Assembly: GCA_016169945.1 (NCBI GenBank)
Contig: JADLSH010000073.1
Coordinates: 992,001 to 1,056,000 of the forward strand
Length of the DNA stretch: 64,000 bases
DNA from: Trachythela sp. YZ-2020
Lineage: Eukaryota; Cnidaria; Anthozoa; Malacalcyonacea; Clavulariidae
Direction: 5' to 3'
Made by a program: the position numbers and the translations under genes. Position 1 is the first letter of the stretch, and each line of letters opens with the position of its first letter. The notes under the pieces were generated by a model, which worked only from the letters and a program-made list of their open reading frames with translations, did not search any database and had not been told where the DNA came from. Below are positions 31,664 to 44,807 of this stretch, piece by piece.

Positions 31664-34405
31664 ATATGCGATAATATTCCCGCCGGAAAACGTTCGTCAA
31701 ATGTTCGTCACGCGCGACGTCCTGCGCGACCAATAACAACATAAATAATTGTAATTTAATTTCAACAAACATTACAAGATACAGTAAGTCCATAAAGGTT
31801 TATAATAAGTCTATAATAATATGTTTATCATAAATTCAAAACACACGCCTTCACTTTCATTTTCCTCCCTCTATTTCTCGCTCCCCAAAACTCTTCTCAC
31901 CCCATTCCTCCTAGCTCTGCCAGGCAGGGCTGAGTTTCTCCAATATTAAATGTGTGGTTCCAGTATTGCAGGTAGCGATAAACGATATCCTTGAGACATT
32001 ACAGGATCAAACTACCTGAATGAAAACTCGACGTTTCGAGCGAAGGCCCATCGTCTGGACGTTAGCATGGTGGGCCTAAAAAATCACTTGTTTTTTATAT
32101 AGTGAATAGAAAAGTGATAAGAATATCCAATCAGATAGACAAAAGTCAAAACAAAGTATATACAAAATGTGGAAATCACATCACTGATTACAGAATATAT
32201 CAATATCGAAACGAAAAGTCGCCTGTTCGATTCCCACCACGGTCAACCAATTTTTCAGCTTGTCTGGGGTGGAGCCACTCGGAGCTGCGTCATGCCATCA
32301 TCTAATACAACAATTCTGCATCGCTCGTTCTTTCGCTTGAATTTTTCATTAATGAAGTTTAATATGTTGAAATTTATCATAAAATACTTTGGGCAACAGG
32401 CAACTTTAGCAAAACAACAAACACAACAGACGCATTTTGTGGCATATATTTTGGGCAAGGAAGTGCTCGAACAGTCTAGAGGCTCTAGCTAACCTAAGTT
32501 TTACCTAGAGGAACAGGAGGACTTCTCGGTTGCAGAGGGGATGAGCCAGCTCTGTGCATGTTGTTCAGTGGGTTGAGGCCTGATGGTCTAGAGACCACCA
32601 TTGGTTATACTGAGACAGTAAGGGCTCTCAAGACCTGACAGAGCATGCAAAAACTGTAGGTTTTTCTAGAGGAACAGGTGGACCTCTAGATAACAGGGGA
32701 ACAGGCGGACCCCCGTTCAGATCAGTCAGCTCGTTGAAATTGAGTCCTAGTTGGACTGGTGACCAACCATTGGTGCAGGGTACTCAACTATGTATGACTG
32801 ACCCATCGAGTCTCTAGGTCAGGTAATTAGGTCGCATTTTCGACCTGAATGACCTGTAAAAAGCACTTCACGTGGCGAGGTGTTGTCCCAAAGGACAGCA
32901 CTTCCCTGCCATTAATTACAATCTGTACGAAGTACATATTGTCATTTCCGCCACGGGAAGCCGAGCCGAGTTTATTAATTACGCATATTTATAAAAATAC
33001 GTGGGAGCAGTAAAATGATGAAAGCGTAATTACAGAAATGGGTTTTGGAAGTCGAAGCGGTATAAACAGTTTGTAGCTTTTTGACCAGTTGAATTTTTCT
33101 TATTTATGTTGTTTTTGCCCTTTGATGCATCGATATATTCTGACTTCCATGCTGAAACCGGGCTGAGTTCTCTTTGTATATTATAAACTGTGGAAAGGCC
33201 GAAACAAACGGCGAACATAAATTATGTACTTGGTTGCTATTACGAAGACCCATTTCGAAAGTAATTTTTCATCAGTTATTACTCCATGCTCAAAAGGAAA
33301 CGTACGTATCTAAGTGCGAGAAGGAAATCGAAAAAACTGAGGGCTAATATTAGAATGCCGTGCACATGATGCCAACACTTATGCTAAGGCTGGATAATCA
33401 GGGAGGCCAGAAAAAACCTGCAGTACAGGGAAACCTGGGTAAGGCCAAGACCTCCAGCAGCTCCCCACATAGCTCCACTATCTTCACACATCAATGAAGT
33501 ATCACCATCGACATTAATAATAATAATAATAATAATAATATATTTTTGCCACAAAGTTTTACAAGTTATAAACAGCATCATGCTAAGTATGATGAACAGT
33601 GTCCGGACGAGAAGCATGAATGACTTTTAACCCGCAAGTTTAAATTATGCAAGCCCCAAGATTGTATTTTGATCTTGCATTATATCAATATTTTAAGTTT
33701 AAGCGGTGTAAACTAGCTGGGCCCCAGTACTAATTTCACTCTCGCAATGCATGCAGTAATGCGAACAATAAAGATCATACAACAAATGCACTACAGTTCA
33801 TAATCTAGTTCGGAATGATGATGCAGCAAATTAGGGTTGACGTGGAATTCAGGAATTAACATCACCAGGTTTCATTCATATCTGTACTTCGTGCTTTACT
33901 TTGTCTTGCTAACAACGAGAAAACGGAAAGGAAAACAAGTACACTGCGGTGGAAATTTGGTGAAAGGGGGGATTTTATGTATACCAATGAATATCTATAC
34001 CACGGGAATTGAAACCCAGCAATGCAGAGACAGAAGCATCATTATCCAATAACATTTTACAGTGCCTGGGTTGTTTGTGTCATTGTGTGGTATACAAAGT
34101 AACTGTTGACAGATTTCCTGGGAAATTATAAGGACGGAAATGTTTTGATGTTCATATCGGTCACGCAAACTCAAGCACTGGAACGTATGTGGCAGTAACA
34201 GAAAGTTATAGTAAAAGAAAATATTTGAAATACATTGTTTAGAGTCGACATGACCATCTAAAACTCATTAATAATTCATGAGCAAAACACAAAGGAAATC
34301 ACCACCGTATCGTTGTCTTGATACCACGGTAATAAACACCCATAAGTTAACTCCACTTTCGCGTTGAATTTCTCTTTAAATACTGGTTTGTTTGAGATGT
34401 TGTGT
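31664..34405. other. Intergenic stretch with SINE-like and satellite pieces
   Basis: 32480-32930 reads like the 3' portion of a retroelement ('CTAGAGGAACAGGAGGACTT' and 'CTAGAGGAACAGGTGGACCT' are internal near-repeats), without an RT domain. 33390-33545 holds a SINE-like module (GGGAGGCCAGAAAAAACCTG) ending in (TAA)n at 33515-33540; a reverse-oriented relative is at about 6720-6790. No gene is supported. Confidence 0.4.
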
Positions 34406-34514
34406 AAACAACTCGTTTCTCGTGTTTCATCAGGGGACCAAACACTCGAAAACAACTTTCATACCGTTTTCTCGTGTTTGGATCCCCTGATGAAACACTC
34501 AAACTCGTTGTTTA
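34406..34514. repeat. Palindromic repeat
   Basis: GTGTTTCATCAGGGGA and CCAAACACTCGAAAAC on the left return as GTTTTCTCGTGTTTGG and TCCCCTGATGAAACAC on the right, with AAACAACTCG / CTCGTTGTTT at the outside. Confidence 0.75.
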
Positions 34515-34589
34515 CATATAACATCCATCATGATATGACAGTTGCATACAATATGTGCCACATCCTCTGGCTTTAGAGACATGGTGACT

Positions 34590-35465
34590 AATGACACTCG
34601 TAGCAATATACCAGACAAGAGCTATTATAGTGGTCATATTAATGGTTTTAAAATTCGAGGTTTGATAGGTAGAGCCTTGTAGCACCATACACCAGACAAG
34701 ATTAGTATATTCATGCATATAGGATCATATTAAAACCTATAAATTCAAGATGCGATAGGTAGCATAAAACGCTAAAACACGAGACTCATAAGCGCTAGAC
34801 CAGATAAGAGTATTCATGTATAGAATCATATTAAAGGTTATCAATTCAGGTTGAGATAATTAGCATAGAAAACGCAGAAAACGCTAAACAGGGACCCATA
34901 GCACTAGACCTGACAACTAGTACATTCATGTTAGGATCATATTAAAGCACAGTTATTAAAGCTAGAAATTTGAGTTGCAATAAGTAGCATAGTACAGTAC
35001 GTCAAACACGAGACTCATAGCACTATACCAGACAAGAGTATATACATAGTCAGGTATAGGATCCTATTGAAAGCTAGTCAAGCTAGAGTTGAGATAAATA
35101 GCGTAATACACTATAAAACATACTAAATATGAGACTCGTATTATTAGCACTATACCAAGCAAGAGTATATAGGATCATGTATTCAGGTATAGGATCATAT
35201 TAAAAGCTAAAAGCTAGAAATTCGAGTTTAGATAAGTAGCATAATGCACTAAACATACTAAACATGAGATTCATAGCGCTATATATACCAGACAAGAGTA
35301 TAATTGTATTCAGGTATATAGAATCATATTAAAAGCTAGAAATTCGAGTTGAGAGAAGTAGAATACGCTAAACCAGACAAGAGTATAGTACTATATTATT
35401 ATTCATGCAGAGGATCACATTAAAACATTTAGTCTAGTCTAGATAAATAGCATACTGTAACACGT
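34590..35465. repeat. Degenerate minisatellite, unit about 120 bp
   Basis: The order 'ATACCAGACAAGAG ... TATAGGATCATATTAAA ... ATTCGAGTTGAGATAAGTAGCATA ... ACACGAGACTCATAGCAC' repeats about seven times with indels. No coding sequence. Confidence 0.75.
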
Positions 35466-35469
35466 TAAA

Positions 35470-38074
35470 AGTACACCGATAGTTATAACAATAAGAAACG
35501 AACTCACTCGGTTTTGGGGTCCCAGAAATAAGATTAGGAGCGACAACGATTTCTCAGGGAAAACCAATCTCGTGCCGAGATGAAGAACTACGCCGGCCGT
35601 TCTTGAGTAGGTAAAACATATTTTTCCTGACTGCGCAATTTGTCCTGGGCCTGGTGGTTACATCGCAATGCAAGCCGTCCTCTTCAAATTGGGTGATTTC
35701 CATATGGAAGTCTGAATATGAAAGGTACGCCAGCCGTTCTTGTGCAGCAGTGCAGGGAATAAACCTATATTGTTCACAACTTCACAATTTGTCTCTGATA
35801 TTGGTGGTTGTACCGCAGCGAAACCGATCCTCTTCAACTTGTGTAACATTGCGCAAATTCCACATGGTCTTCCTGAGGTTCGAACCAAGATTTGTTATTC
35901 TTTCCATCCAGAAGCCGTATAGCCTTTGCTCTCAACGTAATCTTTACCTTTTTTTTTGTTTTTGTTTTTTTCTGGGGTTTTTTATGTTACAAGGTTTTTG
36001 CACTGTTTACACACTGACTGAAATCTTGCGAATGAGTAGGAGACGCATAAACTGTACCCAAATGTTTTCATACAAAGAGGACCATTGTATGCATGGTGGT
36101 GACAGCTATCTTTAGGAGAGCTTTTGATTGGTTAGGCCCAAGTTTGCATCAGTTGTTCACATGCTAAGTTGCCAAAGTTCAATTTCGTATCATATTTTAT
36201 ATTTATTAACAGACACGAGAATAAATGCCTTGTTCTATCAAGGTATTTGAGCTTTCCCTGAGCTACATTTGGTGCATGCACTAATTGTGTTGACAGACTG
36301 GCAAGGCCTTAGGGCAAATGGAATCTTCCTGAACATATTACTTCATTAACCTCAATTTATTGCTTTGCATAAATTGAATATATAATCTTGTATTTTTATG
36401 ATATCTTCATACTCGCTTGTGTTGTCGTCTGCATTAAATTCTCTCCTACTCTGTCCGAAACCAAAGGTCTGAAATCAGCCGCCATTTTCCCCCTGTTTTG
36501 TTCCCTACCGGAAACATACACCAAAAGGCAAGTTTTGCATCTCATGTTTGAAGAAGTAATTATTGAGCGTGGGTCCTAATATCCGATCGGAGATTACCAC
36601 CCTCACCCGTCAAGGTCTTCTGGCATGCAGGCGGTCTAGGGCGAGGGGACTACACGTTCCTTTTGGTAAAATCTCTCAATAGGGATTATAGAAGATTGCA
36701 AGGTTTTCATTGTCACCAGGATAAAAAGGCAACAAACACTGAAGGTCTCAGTAGACCCCTTCGGAACAATACGGTCATTAATTCACCATATTAATTATTT
36801 TCAATATATTTCCTCAATTAGAAGAATGCTGAAGTTATATGACATATCAATGAAGCTGGCTATTTGAGTGCCTATTAAAATTTAGGATACCCTTCCCAAT
36901 GGATGACTGTTATAATGTGACTTTTAAACATGGACTGAACTTTGAAATAGCCAATAAAAACCGTCTTCTATCCTTGACATTGATCCAAACCATAGATATA
37001 AAATGCGTTCTCCTATCCCTTCTCGGTCAAAATTTATCTCCACAATCTGGCGGATATAGTCATAAGGGCACGCATGAGAAAAAAGTGGAGACATCATTCG
37101 TGATCAAATACGCATTCTACATCTATTATTTTAACGGTCTAAACACCAAAAGCCTGTTTGCACGACTACAAAGCCGAGTCGCTTTGGGAATACAGAAAAT
37201 AATATAAGGTCATTGTGCCAAATTAAATAATATACATCCCTCAACCAAAACGACGTTATAGCTTAAGCCAGCCGCACACGAGAGCCCTTGGCTGAGCTAT
37301 AATCGCCACGAGAGGTCGTAGCTTATTGAGTTAGTTTCTCAGATATCAAACACGATAGATCTTTTTCTCGCGAACTCGCGAGGTTAAATTTTCAGCTAAA
37401 AGCATGCGCACACAAGAGAGTAGATAACTTTAGATTTAACTACGAGTACGGCTACGAGATTCGTTGTTTGTACAAGCCATCTTCTTAAGCCATCACGTAC
37501 TCACGCCATGATCTCGTGACAGATGCTTGTTTTGATACGAGATTATTAAAAAATGCCGTTGTCAATTTCGCCTTGGTTACGAGATTATGGCATCAGTACA
37601 TGAGCCAATAAGACGATGGCGTGTGCAAACAACGAATCTCGTACTCGAAGTCGCATCTAATGCTCTCTAGTATAGCTGAACAAACGGCCTCGCGATGTCG
37701 TTTCCTCGGTCAAACGCTCTCGTACGTGTGCAACTGAATTTAGAAGTTGATTGTAAAATGTGCGTGTAATGTTAAATGTATGTCAATTTTTATTCAGTTT
37801 ACCGAATTATAATGTACAGCTGTTGTTCGTCGGCTGCTGAGATGTTGTTCTTATTGTTCTTGGAGTTCTGATGGATTCTCTATGGTAAATGGGAAGAATT
37901 CGGCTAAAGAACACTTGCCCTAGTGAAGGGACATCAAGGCAAAAATAGGACGACTTAGGTGTACAAATATTTATCTGGTGCTTCGAAAACTACGCCTATG
38001 TTAATTATTTTCAAAGGTCCTCAAGTTCTTGATATCCTAATTTCAATGATTTGGAACAATTTTGTTAATCGTTG
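35470..38074. other. Intergenic stretch downstream of the NLR-like gene
   Basis: ORFs near 35654-36115 and 36899-37207 have no domain and are not supported as genes. A weak inverted repeat (CCGCACACGAGAGC near 37273 against GCTCTCGTACGTGTGC near 37717) may bound an old MITE. On the minus strand an AATAAA lies at 37789-37794, about 280 bp after the NLR stop, a possible poly-A signal. Confidence 0.35.
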
Positions 38075-41058
38075 TTACCAACGTTCATAAGTTGGAAAAT
38101 CACTAACAAATATACGAATCATGTTGTCATTTCCCAGCAGAGCCCGAAAAAACATTTTCTTCCACCCATAACTGTTACAGTTGGAGCCACACTCTCTAAC
38201 AAGATGATAAGTACGACCGGAATGTTCACGTATATCAAGACCTCCGTTAACAGTCAGGCTACGATCTTCTATAGTAAGAAGGGTTCCTCCGTCATTCGAT
38301 TTTCTCAAACCATCGCAGGCCTGTATTTTCACAATGAAGCGTTTACCATGTTTGGGTACTTCTGCGTATTCCGGACCACTGGGCTTAAGCCATGGAAACG
38401 GCGCCTTCAATTGCAATAAAAAATGGTTGTCACCAATTAAACCGGATGACAGTGGCAGAACTTTTACCAAAACGCTGTATTTCTCTAAAAGCTGAGCACA
38501 ATTGTTCTTATGCTTTTCCCAGTCACTTTTTTGGCATTCTGAATTGCAATATCCTGCACTAAAACACCTAGTACATCTTTTCAATTGGCCTTTTTTATGA
38601 CAGACAAAACAAATGTCCGTAAAAATTGGCGATGGTGGATCTCTGTCCCTTTCTATGTTATTTTTAAATTCATTTTCAGTGCATTTTGCTTTTATCAAAT
38701 CCTCTTCGGTTGAGAACAAGTCTTTAAGACTCGGAGACGCACTGCCAATTTCATCATCAACTGCCCTGGCCTGGTCGACACCAGGACCTTGGTTGCTAAA
38801 AATCTGATTGCTTTCAATAACTGACTGTTGATGACCTGACGCCTTAGCAACTGGTTCGACATGAATACCACCACACTTGTTTTGATAGATCTTATTCCGA
38901 GAAACACGACACCAAGCAGTACTCGATTTTTGAATCCCCAGCCAACCGTTCTCAAAGATTTCATTTTCCTCTATGACCGCCGTTGATTTTGTAGAGACAC
39001 AGATCCCATGACGGTCATTATGAAATATTTCATTTCGTGTTAGTTCTATTTGCCCGTTCTCGACACCTACACCAATTTTCTTGTTATCATAAACTTGACA
39101 ACCCGTCATATTACACGTACCAGACTTAACATCTAAACCCCATTGGTTACCGTGAAGTTTGCTGTTCTTAATTGTACGATTTCCAAACCCTACAACTTGT
39201 AATCCAACAGACTTGTTACCTGAAAATACAGAATCCTCAACCTCAGTGTTCCCAGCAACGAGCAAAGCGTTACCTTTGCAATTGGCAAACCGAGATTTCT
39301 TGACAATAAGACTACCTTGCGACATAAAAGCACATTTATCGTTATTACTAGTAATAGAACATTCAAAAATCTTAACTGAAGATTGGGGACTGCTGCACAA
39401 GTTTCCAAGGTCGAATATAAAAGAAATGTTTACAGCCATGACGTTGCCAGAAAGCAAGCAAAAACTACCAGCAAAAGATAGTGTAACATCAAGTTCATGC
39501 GAGCTATCACCCACCCCAACAAGAATAACACCATCTAAGCGCAACTGTGTAGAGAGACGATATTCCGCTGAATTGAGGACAACAATTTTGCTAGGCATAT
39601 GAGAAACAGTTCTATAGGGCAACTGAGAAAGGCAAAAAACTAGTGAAGACACGTCATCACAAACATGGATGCATTGCTTTAAATTGGGAAATGAAGCTTT
39701 GAATGGTGCAAAGTTATTAAATATATTGCGATCATGATAAAATGCAAAAGCTGCAGCACAAACTGCATCCCATGTTTCATTTAAGCCGTGAAGAGCCAAG
39801 GCTTTCCTAGCATGACCTCGCCAACACTCAGGAGAATACTTAATGTATTCTTCAGCGTCTCTGAGGGCATTCGTATACTGCTCTAAGTGGAGATAGGCAG
39901 ACGCACGGCTGCTAAGAAACGTAGGATCAAACGAATCTGTTCCTTCGCTGCGATCAATACAAGAGGAATATATTTCTAAAGCTTCTTGAAACTTACTCTC
40001 CATGAAACGTTTCTTACCTTCCAAGCACATTTCTTTAATTTCTAATTTCATGGAATCATTGGCAAAGATCTCAGAAGTAGCAGGATTTTTTGTCTCAACG
40101 GGTGCCTTACAGGAATATTGAATAAGTCTTCGAAGAGACTCTGACAGAGGAAACATGTGTGGAAATAAAGCATTTAACCTCTCTTCCGAAATCACGTTGC
40201 AACCCCAGTCAAGAATACGATTTGCAAAATCGGCAACAGTTTTTGCCTGAAGACTAGAATTATTCACATTCAAATGTAAGGCACATTCATAAACAATTCT
40301 CGCTACTTCTGGTAAAAAGACCGTTTTCTCTTTTACAGCACGGAAGATATCTAGAAGCCTCTCGAGACTTCTCTTAATTTCATGCGCATGTAAACACATC
40401 TTATGCCACTTGTAAAAGAGGGAAATATCAGTTGGATGAAGGGAAGATCGATCGTTATGCTCAGTACTTACTTCACTTTCTAGAAGGATATCTGGAGATG
40501 GGCAATTTGAGAAGGCAAAACGCAACAAACGAGCTGCGTCAACAATGCTTTCAACTTTCTGTTCCGGCTTAAGATATTCTCGAACAACTTCCTGGACTAA
40601 CCGATGAACACTTAGAGAAGATTTATGTGTTTCTTTAAAGAGCGAAAAGTCAGTCAAGAGTTTCAGGACTTCAAGAGAACCTAAAGAAGTGCTCACATGA
40701 TCACAATATGCTTTGTCATCAATACGGGGTTCGCCGACGTTGATGAGTTCTTTTTGAAGTTCATTGGGATTCATAAACGCAGAAGCATTGAGGAAACGAA
40801 TGGCGATCATCCCGTTCTCATTCTTTCGGATATGTTCAAGGTTGAGAAGCCATGTGGTACGGACGGCCAATCGCTCTGGAGATGTTCGGCCATAAAGAGA
40901 ACTTGCTTTCTTCTTGTCGAGAAGTTGAAGGGACTGTTTCTCGTATGATTCTAAGTAGTCTGATAAGGTGCACCCAAGGTACTTGATATAAGCACAAGCT
41001 TGTTCTAACGCCAATGGTAATCCACCAAGCTTTTGAAATAGAAGATCTGCAGTCAGGT
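38075..41058 (-). CDS. NLR-like gene 1, exon 4: ARC end, TPR, beta-helix, MYND
   Basis: After acceptor aaatatag at 41059 the exon starts with the NB-ARC 'GGLPLAL' box (about 41008-41030). The MHD-equivalent 'VHRLVQEVV' lies near 40590-40610. A helical region leads to about three TPRs (39770-40060; 'KRFMESKFQEALEIYSSCID' is the first). From about 39590 to 38800 comes a right-handed beta-helix of some ten rungs, with repeated 'N.I..N...GI.V' patterns such as 'NEIFHNDRHGICVS' and 'NKIYQNKCGGIHVE'. A complete MYND finger follows (38498-38611; C-x2-C-x8-C-x2-C-x5-C-x3-C-x7-H-x3-C). The last 120 residues are unassigned. A single uninterrupted exon of about 3 kb. Confidence 0.87.
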
Positions 41059-41402
41059 CTATATTTATGAAAAGATAATAATTAAGATAAATTAAAGAAT
41101 GACTAAAATTAATAAGATATCTATTTATACTAAGAACTGCTTGAAAAACAAATGTAGGTAGTTGCATAGGTTTAATTTTCAGTTTAGATTCTAGTTCACA
41201 GAATCAGTAGTGCAAAGTGCTTTATGCTACCAATTAACAGAAAAACTCGCCTTGTTTTCCAAGAATAGACGAAAACAATACGTTTCTCTGTCTTTTCAAT
41301 TTTGAAATTTGTACTATGTGGACAGTCAGATTGGAAATATTTTCACAAATATTGCCAACCATAATGTTGTTGGATAACGTACATACCGTATTGTGAACTA
41401 AC

Positions 41403-42137
41403 CTGTTTGTTCATCTCGAATAATCCCAGTCCTTTTAAATACGAAATTCTTTGCCTCCTCTGAACCAAAGCATTCAAGTTTGAGACACCTGGATTCTTTG
41501 AAACCAGGTAATTGGTCTTCTAAATCCTGCGGAGTTCTTCGTGTTGTTATAATGAGATGGCCAAAGCATGTGGTGTTTGCTTGCCACGATCCTGATATCA
41601 ACTTCATTAAATTTTGCGAGAGTTTTAACTCATCCATATCATCAATGATCATCAGCCATGGTTTTGTAATGCGTGAAAATACTGCTAAGGTTTTGGACAG
41701 TGTAGCATCAAGCGAGTCGCCATGAAGTGTGTTGAATTGCGCAGCTATATCATCAACAGAGGTTTTCAACTTGACATCGTCTTCCCAGAAAACCAATAGA
41801 CACCTCCTTGATAATAGTATTTCAATTTGTGTGTGTATTCTGCAGTAAGACTTGTTTTCCCGCAACCTCCTAGGCCAGATACGGCTGCCACGATTACTTT
41901 CTCTTCACCACTCATATTCTCTTTGCCGAGTACATCTCGAAGTAAATCTAGTTCAGATTCTCGGCCACTAAACCACTTGGCTTGTTTAGGCGCCATGAAA
42001 AGATATCGCGGTTCTTCTTCTTTTGTTCTTGAAAGGGTCCCATATAATGCTCTAAGTTGCTGGACATCTTGTTTCAAACGTTGGATTTCCTGTTCCCAAG
42101 ATTTCTCGATGGTTTCCAGGGCGTTCAAAAGTTTACT
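41403..42137 (-). pseudogene. NLR-like gene 1, exon 3: NB-ARC ATPase core with a frameshift
   Basis: Begins after acceptor gtgcag with a coiled-coil ('EKSWEQEIQRLKQDVQQLRA'), then 'KWFSGRESELDLLRDVLGK', the usual NB-ARC lead-in. Walker A GLGGCGKTS is at 41850-41876. After 'QGGVYWFSG' the frame breaks at the G-run 41784-41786. The next frame continues at once with 'EDDVKLKTSVDDIAAQFN', the expected sequence. Walker B 'WLMIIDDMDE' (about 41631-41660) and sensor-1 'HLIITTRRT' follow. Adding one base restores the frame and the correct exit phase at donor ACAG|GTTAGT. So either the gene is inactivated by a 1-bp deletion or the assembly lost a base in a homopolymer. Confidence 0.82.
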
Positions 42138-42731
42138 CTGCACGCATAGAAGAAAGAAAAGATAATTGGTTGAAAATACGTCAATCAGCCCACTGTTTCA
42201 AAAAGTTAAGCCTTTTAAGTGACAGTTGAATCACAAGAAGCGAGGCGTTTAGTGAGATTCGAGTGACTTTGGGTAACAGCTCGTTAAAAGAGATCAACTT
42301 TTATTTACAAATTCTTGTTTGTACATGTTTGCAAAGGTAAATGTAAACGTGAATGTGAAGGCATATGCCCCGCTCCCAGGTTTTCTAAATTAAAAGTGGC
42401 CTCTTTTTCAGCTGAAACAATGGGAGAAGTGTGGGAAAAGAAGTGCCCTTGAAACGAAGTGTCCCTTATGTGTGAATGTGAATTATTAATATTGCGAATG
42501 TAAATGGAGTGCGAATGCGAATATAAATGCTGAATATCAACCCTCTCCCTGTGCTTTAAAAAGGTTGAACCTAATTGGCAGGTATTTATGCTGAATACAG
42601 TCAATTTTGCATGAAGACAGAAGTATTGCGCAAAAATGTCGAAGTAGTAGTTACTGGACAAATTGAATGTGTCAATGAGATAAATAACTGATTTTGTGAA
42701 TGCCTTCAGTTATATTTTGAACACAGTGTAC

Positions 42732-42850
42732 CTGATTATGCTCTACATCTTCTTTCCACAATTTTACAAAGTCGCGAAGTTCAGCTACTTCAGTGTTGAC
42801 TAGTTTAAGGAGTTCAGAATCAACTGGTTGACCAAAACACAGCTCGAGAC
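42732..42850 (-). CDS. NLR-like gene 1, exon 2: linker
   Basis: A 119-nt exon, acceptor gtttaaag and donor CAG|GTACAC, phase 1 in and 0 out. It encodes 'GLELCFGQPVDSELLKLVNT' followed by a helical, charged segment ending 'KEDVEHNQ'. It bridges the HEPN exon and the coiled-coil before NB-ARC. No domain of its own. Confidence 0.75.
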
Positions 42851-43080
42851 CTTTAAACAACAATATAATATTATACGCAGTAATATGATATTGTATGGGT
42901 TATCCTAACTATTCCCGTTAGCCTATCCACTCTCAATAAAGTGAGATAGAATAGTGACTTTTAGTGTACCTCTGACTGCACGAGTCATTTTAAAAAGTGG
43001 CTTTGGAAATTCACTAATTTTTCGCGTAGTTTCACAAGTGAATTTGATTTATCTACTGCTTAATGAGAAACATTTAATTC

Positions 43081-43472
43081 AGCCCCGTTTACATGAGACC
43101 TGGAAGAAGACAGAACGGGACGAAAATAAAAATTGTCAGTAGGTTTACATGAGACTGGTACGAAAAACATTACACATTTTATTGAGTATATCAAAAGTGC
43201 AGTCCATAATGGTTGTTTATGACCAAAATTCAGTCCGGTCTGAAATTTAATGATTGTGTTTACATTCATCCAGTTCCAAATTCATGCCGGTCTGAAAATA
43301 GTCGGTTCGGCCCAGCGAGCAAGATGACTTCAGACCGGTCTGAGCAATTTTTTGCCGCGGTCTCGTAAAAACATCTATTATAGTTAAATCTTCATCGTTG
43401 CACATAATAATATGACCAAAACGAAATCGTCCGGTGTGATTTCGTTCCGGTCTCATGTAAACGTATGGGGCC
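43081..43472. mobile_element. MITE in NLR intron 1
   Basis: The left end AGCCCCGTTTACATGAGACC and the right end, reverse complement GGCCCCATACGTTTACATGA, form inverted repeats with a 4-bp insertion in one. The 7-mer TTAATTC flanks both sides (43074-43080, 43473-43479). It contains internal 'CAGACCGGTCTGA' palindromes. Confidence 0.7.
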
Positions 43473-43616
43473 TTAATTCGACACCTTGCCATTTTGCATC
43501 AAACCGATATGCTATGATTCTAATTGTTGATGGTCATTTGTTGATGGAATTACGAGTGATAAATATATACAATTTTGAAACTTTACTGGGAACGGCTGAG
43601 AAATATGCAACTCTAA

Positions 43617-43680
43617 GGTCCTCTGGCAGGAATCGAACCTGCGCCCCTGAGCAGTGCTCTGACAACTGAGCTACAGATTT
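43617..43680 (-). repeat. Truncated tRNA-like SINE core (fifth copy)
   Basis: The minus strand keeps the D arm and the T arm (GCAGGTTCGATTCCTGCCAG) of the window's first repeats but lacks much of the anticodon arm. The flanks also match the family ('GGGAACGGCTGAGAAATATGC', 'GTCGGGTAATGC'). It lies in NLR intron 1. Confidence 0.7.
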
Positions 43681-44266
43681 CAGTTGCCAAGAACTAGCGA
43701 CAAGTTACTGTATATATATACGTCGGGTAATGCTGGTTGTGATTAGGTAAATTATAAGTAATTTTTTAAAACTTCAACTTAAGTTCCATCGAGTGAAAAT
43801 GCAAAAAATTACTTATGATTCTAATTGTTTTTCTATTTGAAAAGTCTTTTATTCCGTTCTTCGATATTGATTTCCGTTTTCTAGATAGCGTCGCCTTATT
43901 TGAATCATCGTTATCTATTTAGAAATAGATTTATTGAAGTCATTTGAAACTTCCCAAGAAGATGAAGGACATTTCAAATGTGACGATGAAAGTTTGAAAT
44001 TATAGGAAATTTTCATTAGTTAATATCTCGACAACTAAAAGAGACACGCAACTCATATGTGAAAGCTTCTCGATTGTACATAGTAGAATTTTAATGTTTT
44101 AAAACTTAGATCTTTTAATTAATGTTCTATTGCAATAAATACTGTGTTGGAAGAATAAAACAGACACAATGTCTTTCAGAACCACAAATTCAAGGAAAAA
44201 TTGTAAATAATGTTATTCTTTGATATTATTCACCCTAAATGCTATCATAAATCTAAGCAATAAAAT

Positions 44267-44702
44267 CAGGGCCGTGCCATCTGGGGGGGTGTGGGGGGGT
44301 GTATCACCCCCCCAAAAATGCAAGAGGGGGCCCGGAGTTTGGGGGCAACTAACTGACGAAGCTAAATAACTCTTTTTTCTATAAAGAAAATAACAAAAAT
44401 AGATTTATTTAGTTTGTATTTAAAGGCAAAAAACATAATTTTATAATTTAAAGTCGTTTTTATTTACATCGTTTGCGTGTTGTTGAAAAATGTGTGATTT
44501 TAAGCATAAAAATCCGAGTTTTGGACCTAGAAACTAAATTGTAACGCTAAGATTGTCCGGAAAATGTTTTTAAGGGTATTCCCGTCGTCACCGAAAAAAG
44601 ATACTTTATGTTTTAAATTATGACTGATGAGGGGGCCCAATATTTGAGGGGGGCCCAAATTGTTAACACCCCCCCAATCAATTATCCATCGGCACGGCCC
44701 TG
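44267..44702. mobile_element. hAT-like MITE in NLR intron 1
   Basis: The terminal repeats are CAGGGCCGTGCC and GGCACGGCCCTG. A perfect 8-bp duplication, AATAAAAT, lies at 44259-44266 and 44703-44710. The interior is G/C-run rich at the borders. It lies about 105 bp from the donor of the HEPN exon. Confidence 0.9.
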
Positions 44703-44807
44703 AATAAAATAGTAATTAGCATATCATAATTCTCGTGTCATATGCACTGCAAATATCTCGCTTATTCCATGTTTAAAGAAAAGTATAAACTACTTGTCAA
44801 TTTGTAC

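Noticed and set aside
34590..35465. CRISPR array
   Set aside because: Units are about 120 bp and degenerate throughout, without the short identical repeat/unique spacer pattern, in a eukaryotic context.
35654..36115. 153-residue ORF overlapping an opposite-strand ORF
   Set aside because: Both frames lack known domains; the region has low-complexity T-runs and imperfect internal repeats, so neither is supported.
41059..41167. Upstream extension of the large NLR exon to the Met at 41167
   Set aside because: The extra residues are encoded by an AT-rich stretch; the acceptor at 41059 gives the correct phase and the paralogue has the same boundary.
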